A DNA stretch of 64,000 nucleotides, taken from Rhynchopus euleeides. Lineage: Eukaryota > Euglenozoa > Diplonemea > Diplonemida > Diplonemidae. The translations under genes and the position numbers were made by a program. The notes under the pieces were generated by a model. It worked only from the letters and a program-made list of their open reading frames with translations, was not told the origin of the DNA and searched no databases. Below are positions 9,974 through 19,217 of this stretch, piece after piece (the first letter of the stretch is position 1; each line of letters starts with the position of its first letter). The stretch spans positions 372,001 to 436,000 of the forward strand of contig OY723241.1 of the NCBI GenBank assembly GCA_963210315.1, read 5' to 3'.

Positions 9974-10455
9974 GACAACGTGGAAGACCCACCATTACCC
10001 GGGTGGTGGAAGTGTCCTCAGCAAGTTTGGATGGCAGAGCAAGAGTGGCCGGACTCAGCCCCCGTACACCCCGCGACCCCCTCCCAGCCAGATTATATAA
10101 CTCGGTCCCCTCCCCCTCACCAGGAATACGTACTTTTGCACCAGAAATAGCCTAAAACTTCAAAAAGTGAATAATCGTGCACACCACGATTATTCCCCCC
10201 CGTCAACTTTTTATCTTTTTTTGGGCCCCTCAATTATACCCGCCCGTTCGCCAATTAATAGTGGAGTGCACGATTAATTGCCCCCCCCCAGTAATGTAAT
10301 GCCGAAAGGGCTATTTCTTAAAGATTTCTTACTGATTTCTTAAGACGTGTTTCTTAATGCCTACTGGGGGGGGGCAATTAATCGTGCATAGGCGAATAAT
10401 CGTGCATAGTCAAATAATCGTGCCTTTTTGAAACAGGCATTTATAAAGTTTTTTT

Positions 10456-10672
10456 GTACTCTAATTATGGACTCTTCACAAATTTGTTAGGGAGGCGTTT
10501 AAATATTCTCATAATTACACGGGATAATTACACGCCCAGTATAATTATTTCTAGGCATTTTCTTAAGGTTTATTTTCTGGCGTGTAAATATGGCCATAAT
10601 TACACGCCACCCCAAAACAGGCCAAATCACACACACCCTAACAAATTTGTGACTCGTCCATAATTTTTGTAC
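10456..10672. repeat. Nested foldback element
   Basis: Left GGACTCTTCACAAATTTGTTAGGG and right CCTAACAAATTTGTGACTCGTCC are inverted copies of each other, each bordered by GTAC. Inside are AATTACACGCC-like repeats. It has the size and structure of a miniature inverted-repeat element nested in the larger one. Confidence 0.6.
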
Positions 10673-10693
10673 AAAAAAAAGCCTAATTTCAGA

Positions 10694-10823
10694 AAATTAT
10701 GAGCCAGAAATTTTCACTTGAGTGAGTAGGGGGCACTCGTCTCTGTAAACCCACTCGCTTCGCTCGTGGGTTTAACCGACTCGTGACCCCTACTCACTCG
10801 CGTGAAATTATGGCTCATAATTT
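10694..10823. repeat. 130-bp foldback repeat
   Basis: AAATTATGAGCC at the left and GGCTCATAATTT at the right are perfect inverted ends. Inner arms GAGTGAGTAGGGG and CCCCTACTCACTC, and a central hairpin CCCACTCGCTTCGCTCGTGGG, make the whole unit self-complementary. No coding content. Confidence 0.75.
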
Positions 10824-10904
10824 AACTGCAATTATATGCTATTTTCCGCTGAATAATCGTGGGGTGCACGATTATTCACTTTTGGCTATTTTCGGTCAGT
10901 TCTC

Positions 10905-12580
10905 ATGGTTGCATAGCGGCCGTTTTAAAAATTCCCTTGTATTTTGTGGACTTGCAAAAACGGCCGCTGATTTTCAGCATTTTAAAAAACGGCCGTTTTT
11001 TTTACCTGGGAATTTTGTATGGGGCGTGGGTCAGCAGGCGAGATCCCACCACCAGGAGTGCCTCCCCACTGCAAGGGATACCCTGCAGCAAGCATTGTGA
11101 GCGCGCCTTCAAGTATGATGCGAAGAGTTCAGACTTCGTGGACCACTTTGACGGACCGCGCCATGTCAAGAAGAAGAAGAACGCAGCGTTGAAAGTGCAG
11201 AGCCAGGGAAACAGCTGGCGCTGTCGGAGTGCGATACCCTCAGTGGCAGGCTTGCAACTTCGGATCGCTCGGGGTGCGTTGTTCACCGGATCACCGGCTG
11301 GCATGGTGCATGATGCTGTCAAGAAGTGTGTCCCGAGGAGGGGCTGAACATGGTTGCGGCCAATCTAGGCACGTGTGTCGTGGATGACCGTGCAGGCAGA
11401 GGTGGTGTCGCTCACTGGCATCAGGGCTCTTCCGACAGAGCTTTCCCTTGATCTCGGCGACAGCCCCGGATGAGAAGGACACCGCCTTCGCTGATTTATT
11501 CCCGAAGGCACGGGCGATCATCCCGGGCAATATGCAGCACCAGCTGGATGGGTTCACGACCGCACTGGCGCTGAAGGATGTGCTGTGCCACATCTCTGAC
11601 GCAGCTGAGAGGGAGAAGCAGGCGAGCAAGACGGCACCACCGGCCGTGCGATCCCGCTTCTCTCCGACACACACTACCTGCACCGCTTGAGTGGATCTTG
11701 CACCTTGCACCACGTCCCCGGGCATTTAAACAATCTTCCGGGCCCGCTGCAGGACAGCGGCCCTGCTACGTGTGCGTCGCTTCTGCGGTTGGCAGAGATG
11801 CCCACGAAATCGCTGGGCTCGAGTCCCACCTGCAGGCCGCCGTCCGCCTGACGGCACCCTCGCATCGCTGCTCCAGAAGTACTGCGATGCGCAGCTGGGT
11901 GTGCCAACGGCGTGCCCCTGTCGATGCAGTGTACACCGACATTGAGAATGTCATCGAGAAAGTGTCTGAGGTGGGGAAGTACGACCCCCCAGTGCCCCTG
12001 GCAGGGGAGCTGGCCTGGGCTGGCGACCGCATGCGCAGAAGGTGGGACGGCACGGAATCAGGGAAGTCCTTCTGGTTTGCGATCCGCCGTCTGTGCCCGA
12101 GCGCGTGCGGCCGCATGAGTCGTAGGGGTGTCAGAACTCCGGTGCCACCTCCCCTCTGTTTCGGGGAGGTCACGAGCAGGGCCTGGGTGATCTACGACTA
12201 GGCCACCACGTTCCGAGGGTGTGCTGGATTTCTCGGACAACCCGGGGGCGAACCGGGCTGCTACACTCCTCTCTGCTCTCGGGTGTCTGCTGCTTGTCGA
12301 GCGACAGGCAGGGCGGAAGCCATTTTTCTTTGTACAGTCGACAGAGAATCGCAGTGCCCAATGTCATGTGCAGGCAACAGGGAGTTGTCAAGTGTGTTTC
12401 CTCAGCTCGGTACGGTAAGCAGGAGGCGAATCTCCAAAGGAAAATAGGAGGGGGAAAAAACGGCCGTTTTTTCGCCAACAAAACATGAAAACGGCCGTTT
12501 TTATATTTCGGTAGCGGGAACTGAGGTAGTGAATTCTCAGAAAATCCACTCCCTCCATGACGGCCGTTATGACACTATGC
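10905..12580 (+). pseudogene. Degenerate nested transposon with CGGCCG iterons
   Basis: At least six AACGGCCGTT-type palindromes cluster at the two ends (10915-11000 and 12455-12565), which suggests subterminal transposase sites. The interior has coding-like patches in shifting frames: a BED-like finger near 11085-11180 (CSKHCERAFKYDAK...DHFDGPRH), a patch near 11465-11600 (DEKDTAFADLFPKA), one at 11885-12060 (VYTDIENVIEKV), and one at 12220-12400 (NPGANRAATLLSALGC). Stops and frameshifts separate them. The 12240-12310 segment recurs near 18842-18912. Probably a dead hAT-like gene. Confidence 0.45.
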
Positions 12581-13063
12581 CTGTTCTGGACTGTTCTGGA
12601 AGAAAAATGAGCAATTTTTCCCGCAGAATTTTCAAAAAACTCGTTCTTTTGAATGTTGGGAGCCCGTGCGGATCGTGGTGGGGTCATTTCGACCATGGGG
12701 TGTCTGTCTTCACCCGTGACTGGTCGTCACCATTTTGGCTCATATTCGTCCACATGTCCGGCCTTGAGCCCCCAGTTTCAACACGAAAATGAGCCCAGAC
12801 GGTCACTGCCAGTAAGGGGTGAAGACAGACACCCCATGGCCAAAATGACCCCACCACGATCCGCACAGATTCCAAATATGCAAACGGACGAGGTTTTTGC
12901 GATGTTTGTCCCCAGAACTGACCAGAAAACTTGCAAAAGTGAATAATCGTGCACCCCACGATTATTCCCCCCCGTCAACTTTTTGCCTTTTTTGGGCCCC
13001 TCAATTATACCCGCCCGTTCGCCAATTAATAGTGGAGTGCACGATTATTTGCCCCCCCCCAGT

Positions 13064-13136
13064 AGCATTTTAATGTCCATCATTCTGAAAAAGATCTTAA
13101 AAGATCTTTTTCAGAATGATGGACATTTTTAATGCT
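13064..13136. repeat. Near-perfect 73-bp palindrome
   Basis: The arms TCCATCATTCTGAAAAAGAT and ATCTTTTTCAGAATGATGGA flank a four-base centre, with AGCATT/AATGCT at the outer ends. It starts directly at the TA abutting the preceding element, as though it were another TA-targeted palindromic insertion. Confidence 0.8.
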
Positions 13137-13179
13137 GGGAGATATGGAAATATGTCCATCATTTCATTACTGGGGGGGG

Positions 13180-13960
13180 TCGAATATAAGATGTACATCT
13201 TATAATATGCGTGTACGGGAGCCATAATTTGCATTTTCAAAAAACATAAAATTTACCCATATTTGAACATAAGATGTTTACTTGCCATGCAAGTATTTTA
13301 CATGTATAATACTTGCATGACAAGTATTATACATGTATAATACATGTAAATGCCTGAAATATACATGTAAAATACATGTATATCAAGTAAAAATACAAGT
13401 ATAATACTTGCATGTCAACTATTATACCGTATACGTAAATATTATGGAACGTAAATATTATGGAACGGGCCCATTTTTGACCGGTCCGTTCCATAATATT
13501 TACGTTCCAAAATATTTACAGGGCCAGTTGGGGACTCGGTGGTGAGGACGGCTTGCGTCAGGAATCGCGCGAAAAGTGCACGAGTAGGTCCCGTCAGGGA
13601 CTCTGTATGCCGTCCGATCCCCTGGTCCAAGTCCCCGAGTCGCAGAAAGCCCTGTAAATATTATGGAACGAAAAAAATCTGGAACGCCAACCCACCAGCG
13701 TTCCAAAATATTTACGTTCCATAATATTTACGTTCCATAATATTTACGTTCCAAAATATTTACGTATACGGTACTTGTATTTTTACTTGATATACATGTA
13801 TTTTACATGTATATTTCAGGCATATACATGTATTATACATGTATAATAGTTGACATGCAAGTATTATACATGTATAATACATGTATATACTTGTAGTTAT
13901 ACATGTAAAATTTACAAGATCCCACCGTGAGGGTATACTCTTCTATTCACCGTGCCAGCT
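13180..13960. repeat. AT-rich palindromic block built of TACATGTA and ACTTGTAT motifs
   Basis: Left arm (about 13290-13405) and right arm (about 13772-13890) are inverted copies, both rich in ATACATGTA and CAAGTATTATA units. The small element at 13427-13771 is inserted near the centre. The right flank repeats the loop sequence ACTTGCATGTCAACTATTAT in inverse orientation (about 13845-13870). No gene. Confidence 0.75.
13427..13771. mobile_element. Miniature TA-flanked element with 16-bp iterons, copy 1
   Basis: The 345-bp element has CCGTATACGTAAATATT / AATATTTACGTATACGG ends with TA on each side (13425-13426 and 13772-13773). Near the ends are tandem 16-bp units CGTTCCATAATATTTA, in inverted orientation at the two sides. 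It is almost identical to 49153-49481 apart from one extra 16-bp unit. Too short to encode a transposase. Confidence 0.85.
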
Positions 13961-14009
13961 TACGTAATTCAGGGTTTTCAAAAAATTGTTTTTTTAGCTG
14001 AAAAGTTGT

Positions 14010-14055
14010 CTAGTATGCAAATACAAGAGTATATACTCTTGTATTTGCATACTAG
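14010..14055. repeat. 46-bp palindrome CTAGTATGCAAATACAAGAG...
   Basis: It reads the same on both strands around TATATA. A shorter version lies at 14246-14284, and half-copies of the TACTCTTGTATTTGC arm recur at about 15503-15523 and 25199-25226. Confidence 0.8.
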
Positions 14056-14289
14056 AAATATGGCCTCCGGGTGGGCCCTCATGGGGCAGCGGCGCCGAAG
14101 AGACAATACGAGCGTCCTCTTGGCCTTTCCCACCCCGAGGCGACTCCCACCCGACCGTGACGACTCCAGACAGGAGGCCCACTGGCCTGGGGGAGGTCAT
14201 TGGAAGTACAAAATATGATGAAAACCCCACAAAAGTTCTTCAAAAGTCTAGTATGCAAATACAAGAGTATACTCTTGTATTTGCTCGGT

Positions 14290-15500
14290 GAACTTTTTAA
14301 ACCCTGTGCCTGGAATTTTGACCGAGTTAGATAAAATTTTCAGTGCAATCCTTCAGCACCTCCCCCCTATATTTTTAGGTTTTCTTGACCCAATGGTCGA
14401 AATCTGCGACATAGTGGAAATCCCGGGGACATGTCGAATTCGAAAATTTTGGGTCAAAAAACCCCAGGGGGGACCCTTTGGTTTCACCCCCTGCTGGGGG
14501 GCCTGGTGGGCGTTCAGGTGTGCTGAGACCCTTCGGGTTCTGACAGAGTGCAGCAATGGTAATCAACCGTCGTGAACGTACTTTCGTGCCGGCATGGCTA
14601 TCCATGGGCACCGTGGCATGTCGCCGCATCCGTCCCGATCAACAAGTGCCAGAGGTAAATCAGGAGTCCTGGTCCAGTGCAGGCACCTGCGCTGCAGATA
14701 CCCAAGGGACTGTTGTGCACAAAAATGCACACGCAAGGACATCAACTGACCGAGGCAATGCACCTCGCAGCCTATCGATTCGATTCGGGGCACCAAGCCT
14801 CACGAGCTGGTCACGCGATACCAGGTTACTCTGCGTGGCATATTCCTTGCAGCCGAAATGGCTTGGGCAGCAGTGCACAGGAACTTCTGCTGCACTGCGA
14901 CAGGACAACCCAAGCACGTGCCGCGTACATCCGGAGGTGAAGTTGGATGAGGAAGATCGGTGGCTTCTGGGAGGAAGAGGGCCACCGCGTCCACGTCGCG
15001 GCTAGCACACTCAGCACACGAGCGGGCGTTGCATGAAATCCCCCATGTGTAAACAGGGGAAATCGGCCTTTTAGGTGATCCTGGTCAGGAATAAAAATTT
15101 CCACACATATTTTTCGACTTCCTGAGGCCAAAAACCGGTGTTCCTGGACCCAGATGTGACATCTGGATGACATAATAAAAATCCAGAGTGCCTTAGAGGC
15201 GCGCGGGACATTTTTTTGGGGATCGTGACTGGGGACCCCCTATTTTGGGGGATTTCCCGTAGGTGGAAAATGTCGATTTTCCAATTTTAAATCACTCTGG
15301 GGGCACCTGCGGGGCCATATTTTGCATTTTCAGACAGGGGACCTACACCCTACAAACCCGATTTTCGGGTTTTTTGACCATTTTTTGCCTTGTGCGAAAA
15401 CGTGATATTTTTTGGACAAAATTCCAGGCACAGGGTTTTAAAATCGCGATTTCTGGAGTACTCTTGTTTTTTTTTTTTTTTTAGGAGAGGGGGCCCGGTG
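14290..15500. other. Region between inverted AAACCCTGTGCCTGGAATTTTG copies, no gene seen
   Basis: AAACCCTGTGCCTGGAATTT at about 14299 is inverted at about 15415-15438, and TACTCTTGTAT arms lie just outside both. The interior has only short frames with no recognised domain. It may be a non-autonomous or decayed element. Confidence 0.4.
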
Positions 15501-16132
15501 CCTGAGTACTCTTGTATTAGCATATACCGGGGGCCTTCGCTCTGGAGTGAGAAAAGTGAGAAAAAGTGAGCCCAAAAATGGAAAAAATGGCAAAAAAAAG
15601 AGTGTGGGGAGTTGGGTCCAGTTTAGCAAAGTTGTCATATTTTTCGGGTGTTTTCTGAATGGGGACACCCGAAGAACCCCATGACATGGTCATGACATGT
15701 CGCCATCTGCAAAATTGATCTTCACCTGACCGTGAAGACCGGAGGTGGTGAACACAGTGTTACGCAATCACTTTAGTGGCGTCCCCACAGTCCAGCGGGA
15801 TCCGGTGTGCCAGGTGGGGGGAGGCGTCGTGGCCTTGGGACACCAGGTCAGGTGCGTGTTCCCCGTTGAGGGGAATTCCATAGAAGACGTGCGGGTTCCC
15901 TTGGTATTTTGAGCGTCTCATTGTTCCAGGTAGACCGATACCCCTCCGGCTAAATTGGCCAGGTTGGCGAGGCGTTCATGGCGTGTGAGCACTACACCCC
16001 TTAATCAGGTTTTTGGTTCCCATGGCGACACCCTCTTCGTCTAGGGTGAGCCTGTAGTGGAGGCAATCTACCTGCGCCGAAATGTCTAGTGCTGTCGAGA
16101 CCCCACGGGAGGCAGCGAGGAAAACGCTATTA

Positions 16133-16200
16133 CCTGGGATCCCCCGTGTTTAAGCCCCCCCTGGGGGGTCTGGCAAGGGGGGGCTTAACCACAGGGGGCC
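16133..16200. mobile_element. Partial copy of the TACCTGG element
   Basis: TTACCTGGGATCCCCCGTGT followed by TTAAGCCCCCCCTGG matches the left end of the element at 35353-35634. An inverse GGGGGGGCTTAACCACAGGGGG follows without the terminal CCAGGTA, so the right end is lost. Confidence 0.55.
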
Positions 16201-16379
16201 TCAAGTTGTCAATACCACCGCGATGAGCCCGATGACCTGAGGGCCATCCTCCAGCACCCCGTCGAGGGGCGCTACACCTTCACCCCCTCGCGAGCGGCTC
16301 ATGAAAGCGATACAGGAGACGGGCGCTGTATGACAAGGCCGTACGGCTGGGGACGAACCCAGTTCCGGAGGGGTTCATC

Positions 16380-17006
16380 CCCGAGGCGATGAAACACGTG
16401 AGCTACGGGACTGGGCGGGCCTGGGCGGAGATGCGGGTCGAGACAGGTCGCAGCCCTGCACCTGGCCGCACAAGCTCTGGGGTTTGCGACGATCCGGCTG
16501 CAGGGACCGCGGCGTCGATCCAGCAGCCTGCACGAGGTGTAGCCATGCGGCACCGCCTAGCCCTCCCATCCGGGGCCCCCCTCCAGCGCGCGCAGTCGCT
16601 GCATCGGGGGGACGCGGAGGAGGCGGAGCTGGTGAAGCAGCTCGCGGAGGCCTGCGTCAGGGAGAAGCGTGACGATGGCGAGTTCTGCGAAGCAAGAGCG
16701 CATCAGGTGGCTGCAGGAGGACCTGTGCCGGATCGTCGAGCCACCCAACGGCAGGCAGCCCCTGCAGGGTTCAGGTGTGGCAGTGTGTGCGGCAGCATTT
16801 CCAGACTCGGTGAGACAGGAGGCATTTGGGTCGGGGATGGCTTGCAGACAAATCCGTACGGGAAGTTGGTGTGGTGCTGTACAATGCACATGTCGGGCGG
16901 GCGTGTCCTGCACACGTGGGTGGCAGGGCTCTTCGTAACAATCGACCCAACGACCCACCGAATTTGGTCAGGGGCTTGGCATGGCATGAATCATGTCAAC
17001 CTGTGA
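16380..17006 (+). pseudogene. Coding-like remnant, unidentified
   Basis: Plus-strand patches such as SAKQERIRWLQEDLCRIVEP (16685-16745) and KQLAEACVREKRDDGEF (16635-16685) look like helical protein but sit in different frames. No family was recognised. 15660-16380, just upstream, shows no gene. Confidence 0.25.
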
Positions 17007-17009
17007 ACA

Positions 17010-17048
17010 GACGTTCACTACGGCGGCTGGGGGGCTCGACCCCCCTGT
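17010..17048 (-). repeat. Dispersed GC-hairpin repeat, copy 2 (partial)
   Basis: Reads ACGTTCACTA directly joined to CGGCGGCTGGGGGGCTCGAC, lacking the CCGTGGCCTC part found in full copies. It lies 170 bp from copy 3 in the same orientation. Confidence 0.65.
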
Positions 17049-17222
17049 GGCATGTCCTTGCGCGACAATTTATCGTCACATCGGGTAGGGTCCGGGCTAC
17101 CCAGGATGCAGCCCAATTCACACGGAATCTGCGCCCGCCGTTTTGCAATTTGGGTTAGCGTGCTGGCATCGCAGCCTGGCCCCGAGGGACCATGCCGTGA
17201 GTAACCGCGCCCACCAGGAATA

Positions 17223-17281
17223 AATGTTCACTCCCATGGCCTCCGGCGGCTGGGGGGCTCCGCCCCCCAGACCCCCCTGTC
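17223..17281 (-). repeat. Dispersed GC-hairpin repeat, copy 3
   Basis: Contains ATGTTCACTCCCATGGCCTC, CGGCGGCTGGGGGGCTCCGC and CCCCCAGACCCCCCTGTCC. Full-length inverse of copy 1. Confidence 0.85.
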
Positions 17282-17515
17282 CAGCAGGGACAGGCACCCC
17301 GTTTGAAAGGCAGCCTACTGGCTCCTGCGTGTCATTTGAACATGATGCACACTGTGCGAAGTGACGCAAGAGTTCACGCGCCTATTTCAGGGCGGGGGCA
17401 AGCCGCTGTCGATACCACGTCATCGTCCGCCAAGCTATACCCCCAACTCGTCAATCCTGGGGGAGGTCCTGCACCCCCAAGGAAGATAAGGTTAAACCCC
17501 CACCCCCACCCCCAG

Positions 17516-18196
17516 CATAGCTCTCAGTATTTCCCGTGCATGCAGCGCATGCATCCACAACTTTTGTGGATGCATCCACACACAGGCTGGAGCTCCGAAG
17601 CCCTGCATGCAGGCCTGCCTGCAGTGAATGAATGCCTGTATGCCTGCATGCATGGATGTGTGCATGCATGCATGCATGCAGGCATGCCTGCATGGATGGA
17701 TGGATGGATGGCTGGATGGATGGATGGATGCATGCATGCATGCATGCACACATCCATGCATGCAGGCATCCATACCCGGTTTGCCTGCAGAGGATGAAAT
17801 TTCAAGGAAATGTGCCAAGGGCCGGTATGGACACCCCTAAAACCCTTCTGAAACCAAAAAGTCCACGAAAGGGGTTAAAACGGCTTAATTCGTTGATTTG
17901 TTGCATTTCCCTGCAATTTTCAGCCAAAAATCGAATTTGGCTGGGCGAGTAGTTGGTCAAAATCGCGAAAATTCCCAAAAAATCGATTTTTCACAGAGGC
18001 CCAAAAACGTGTTTCTGGGTGAAAAATGGGCCCAAAAATCGGTTTTCCGACGTTTTTTGGTCGATTTTTGGGGTTTCCAGCGATTTTCCTGTGTCAAATC
18101 GAAAATCCATTTTTTGACATTTTCGGGCATCCCTGGATGCCGTGGATGCATGCATGGATGCATCCACACCATCCACGGGCCCACTGAGAGCTATGC
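17516..18196. repeat. Inverted-repeat unit with TGCATGCA and GGATGGAT microsatellites
   Basis: CATAGCTCTCAGT at 17516 is inverted as ACTGAGAGCTATG at 18182. Inside each end lie TGCATGCATCCAC-type repeats; 17640-17770 is a dense (TGCA)n/(GGAT)n tract. The middle (17820-18120) is unique AT-richer sequence without a gene. Confidence 0.65.
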
Positions 18197-18202
18197 CCCC
18201 AG

Positions 18203-18276
18203 CCCCGCGACCCCACCCCCACCCCGCGCTTCGCGCGGGGTGGGGGTGGGGTCGCGGGGCCGCGCTTCGCGCGGCC
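18203..18276. repeat. Two consecutive strong GC hairpins
   Basis: CCCCGCGACCCCACCCCCAC and its inverse form a 26-bp stem around a CTTCG loop ending at 18259. It is followed at once by GGCCGCGCTTCGCGCGGCC. Both loops are of the GCTTCGC type. Confidence 0.8.
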
Positions 18277-18589
18277 CCCCGCGCAAAAGTGTCAGCAGGG
18301 GATGTGCTGTCCTGCGCTGGACGCGGGGGGCGGTGGGGCGCCGGGGGGGTGACGACTGGCCGATGGCCAGGGGGTGCTGCGCGTTCCCGTGCGCTCAAAA
18401 AACGATGCGCAAGGGGGCTGGTAAAGGGTGGGCCTCTCCCCCACGGAGAGCCGCCCGTGCGGGGGTGGGCGCGAACCCGACCCGGGAGGCGCGCGTACTG
18501 GGGACAACAACTGCCGAGGCGGGCCGAGCGGGGTGTGGCCCAAAGCTGGCGGCACGCGAGAGGGAGGCGATCGACCACTGACTGGGCGA

Positions 18590-18912
18590 CGGGAGGGGAA
18601 GAAGTTGGGCGGGCAGCTGCAACGCGAGGCGCAGTCGGAACTGGTGCACACCTTCGAGGTCACCGAAAGGGCTGCCGCGGAGCGGGAGCTGATCACCGAC
18701 GCGTTTGTTGACTTCTGGCACAGGAACGAGGGCGGCTGCCTGTCACGAAGTTGTCTGCCGGCCGTTCCTGTGGAACCTCAGCGGACACCGGCGACGACTA
18801 CGCCGGAAAGCTGGTGACAGGGCTGCACGGGCTTACTTTGGTACCCGGGGGCGAACCGGGGGACTGCTACACTCCCTTCTCTGCTCACGGGTGTCTGCTG
18901 CATCTCGAGGCG
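18590..18912 (+). pseudogene. Transposon-derived coding remnant
   Basis: A patch LGGQLQREAQSELVHTFEVT ... DAFVDFWHRNEGG (18605-18740) looks like real protein. About 100 bp on, 18842-18912 matches 12240-12310 (GGGGGCGAACCGGG...CTGCTACACTC), inside the nested dead element. Two remnants of the same unknown family are likely. Confidence 0.3.
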
Positions 18913-19217
18913 AGAAGCTGCACGGGCGTGAAGGGTAAAGGGGGTGCGAACGAGACGGAGGAGCACAGCGCAGGGGCACGGTAGAGATGTGTGTGACGAG
19001 GGCGCGGGTGTCAAAGCTGTGCTTCCTGAGTGGCGGAACTGGCGGAGGTCGGCGGCGTGAGGCGACGGCGGGCCGGACGACGCTGCCGAAACCCCGGGAT
19101 ACCTCCCTCGAGGTGGTGACGGGCAACGGGACGGAAGCCTCACTTGGTTGCAGCGGGAGGGACGGAGCACTGCGATCGCCGAAAAGCCACTAAGTGACTG
19201 CGATGGAGTGGGGGAGG

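Larger units (their letters stand above)
5168..10291 (+). mobile_element. Pogo/Tigger-like DNA transposon with C48 protease, TA-flanked
   Basis: The 5124-bp element is bounded by inverted CTGGGGGGGGGCAATTAATC ends (about 25 bp perfect) with TA on both sides (5166-5167 and 10292-10293), the target duplication of Tc1/mariner-superfamily elements. An inner inverted repeat of about 65 bp (5266-5330 against 10128-10190) contains the self-complementary GAATAATCGTG...CACGATTATTC. Left-end iterations of AATCGTGCATAGTC look like subterminal binding sites. It encodes the interrupted transposase described below. Confidence 0.85.
10364..13062. mobile_element. Second element with the same Tigger-like ends, non-autonomous composite
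   Basis: The 2699-bp element has the same CTGGGGGGGGGCAATTAATC left end and a right end CGATTATTTGCCCCCCCCCAG, flanked by TA (10362-10363 and 13063-13064). Its first 110 bases match the left end of the 5.1-kb element and its last 130 bases match the right end. The interior is unrelated nested DNA with no intact transposase, so it would depend on the autonomous element. Confidence 0.8.

Noticed and set aside
13921-14290. Possible telomere or centromere repeat among the palindromes
   Set aside because: No tandem telomere-type unit is present; the repeats are dispersed palindromes.
17303-17952. His/Cys/Met-rich frames on both strands
   Set aside because: They are translations of TGCATGCA and GGATGGAT microsatellites.
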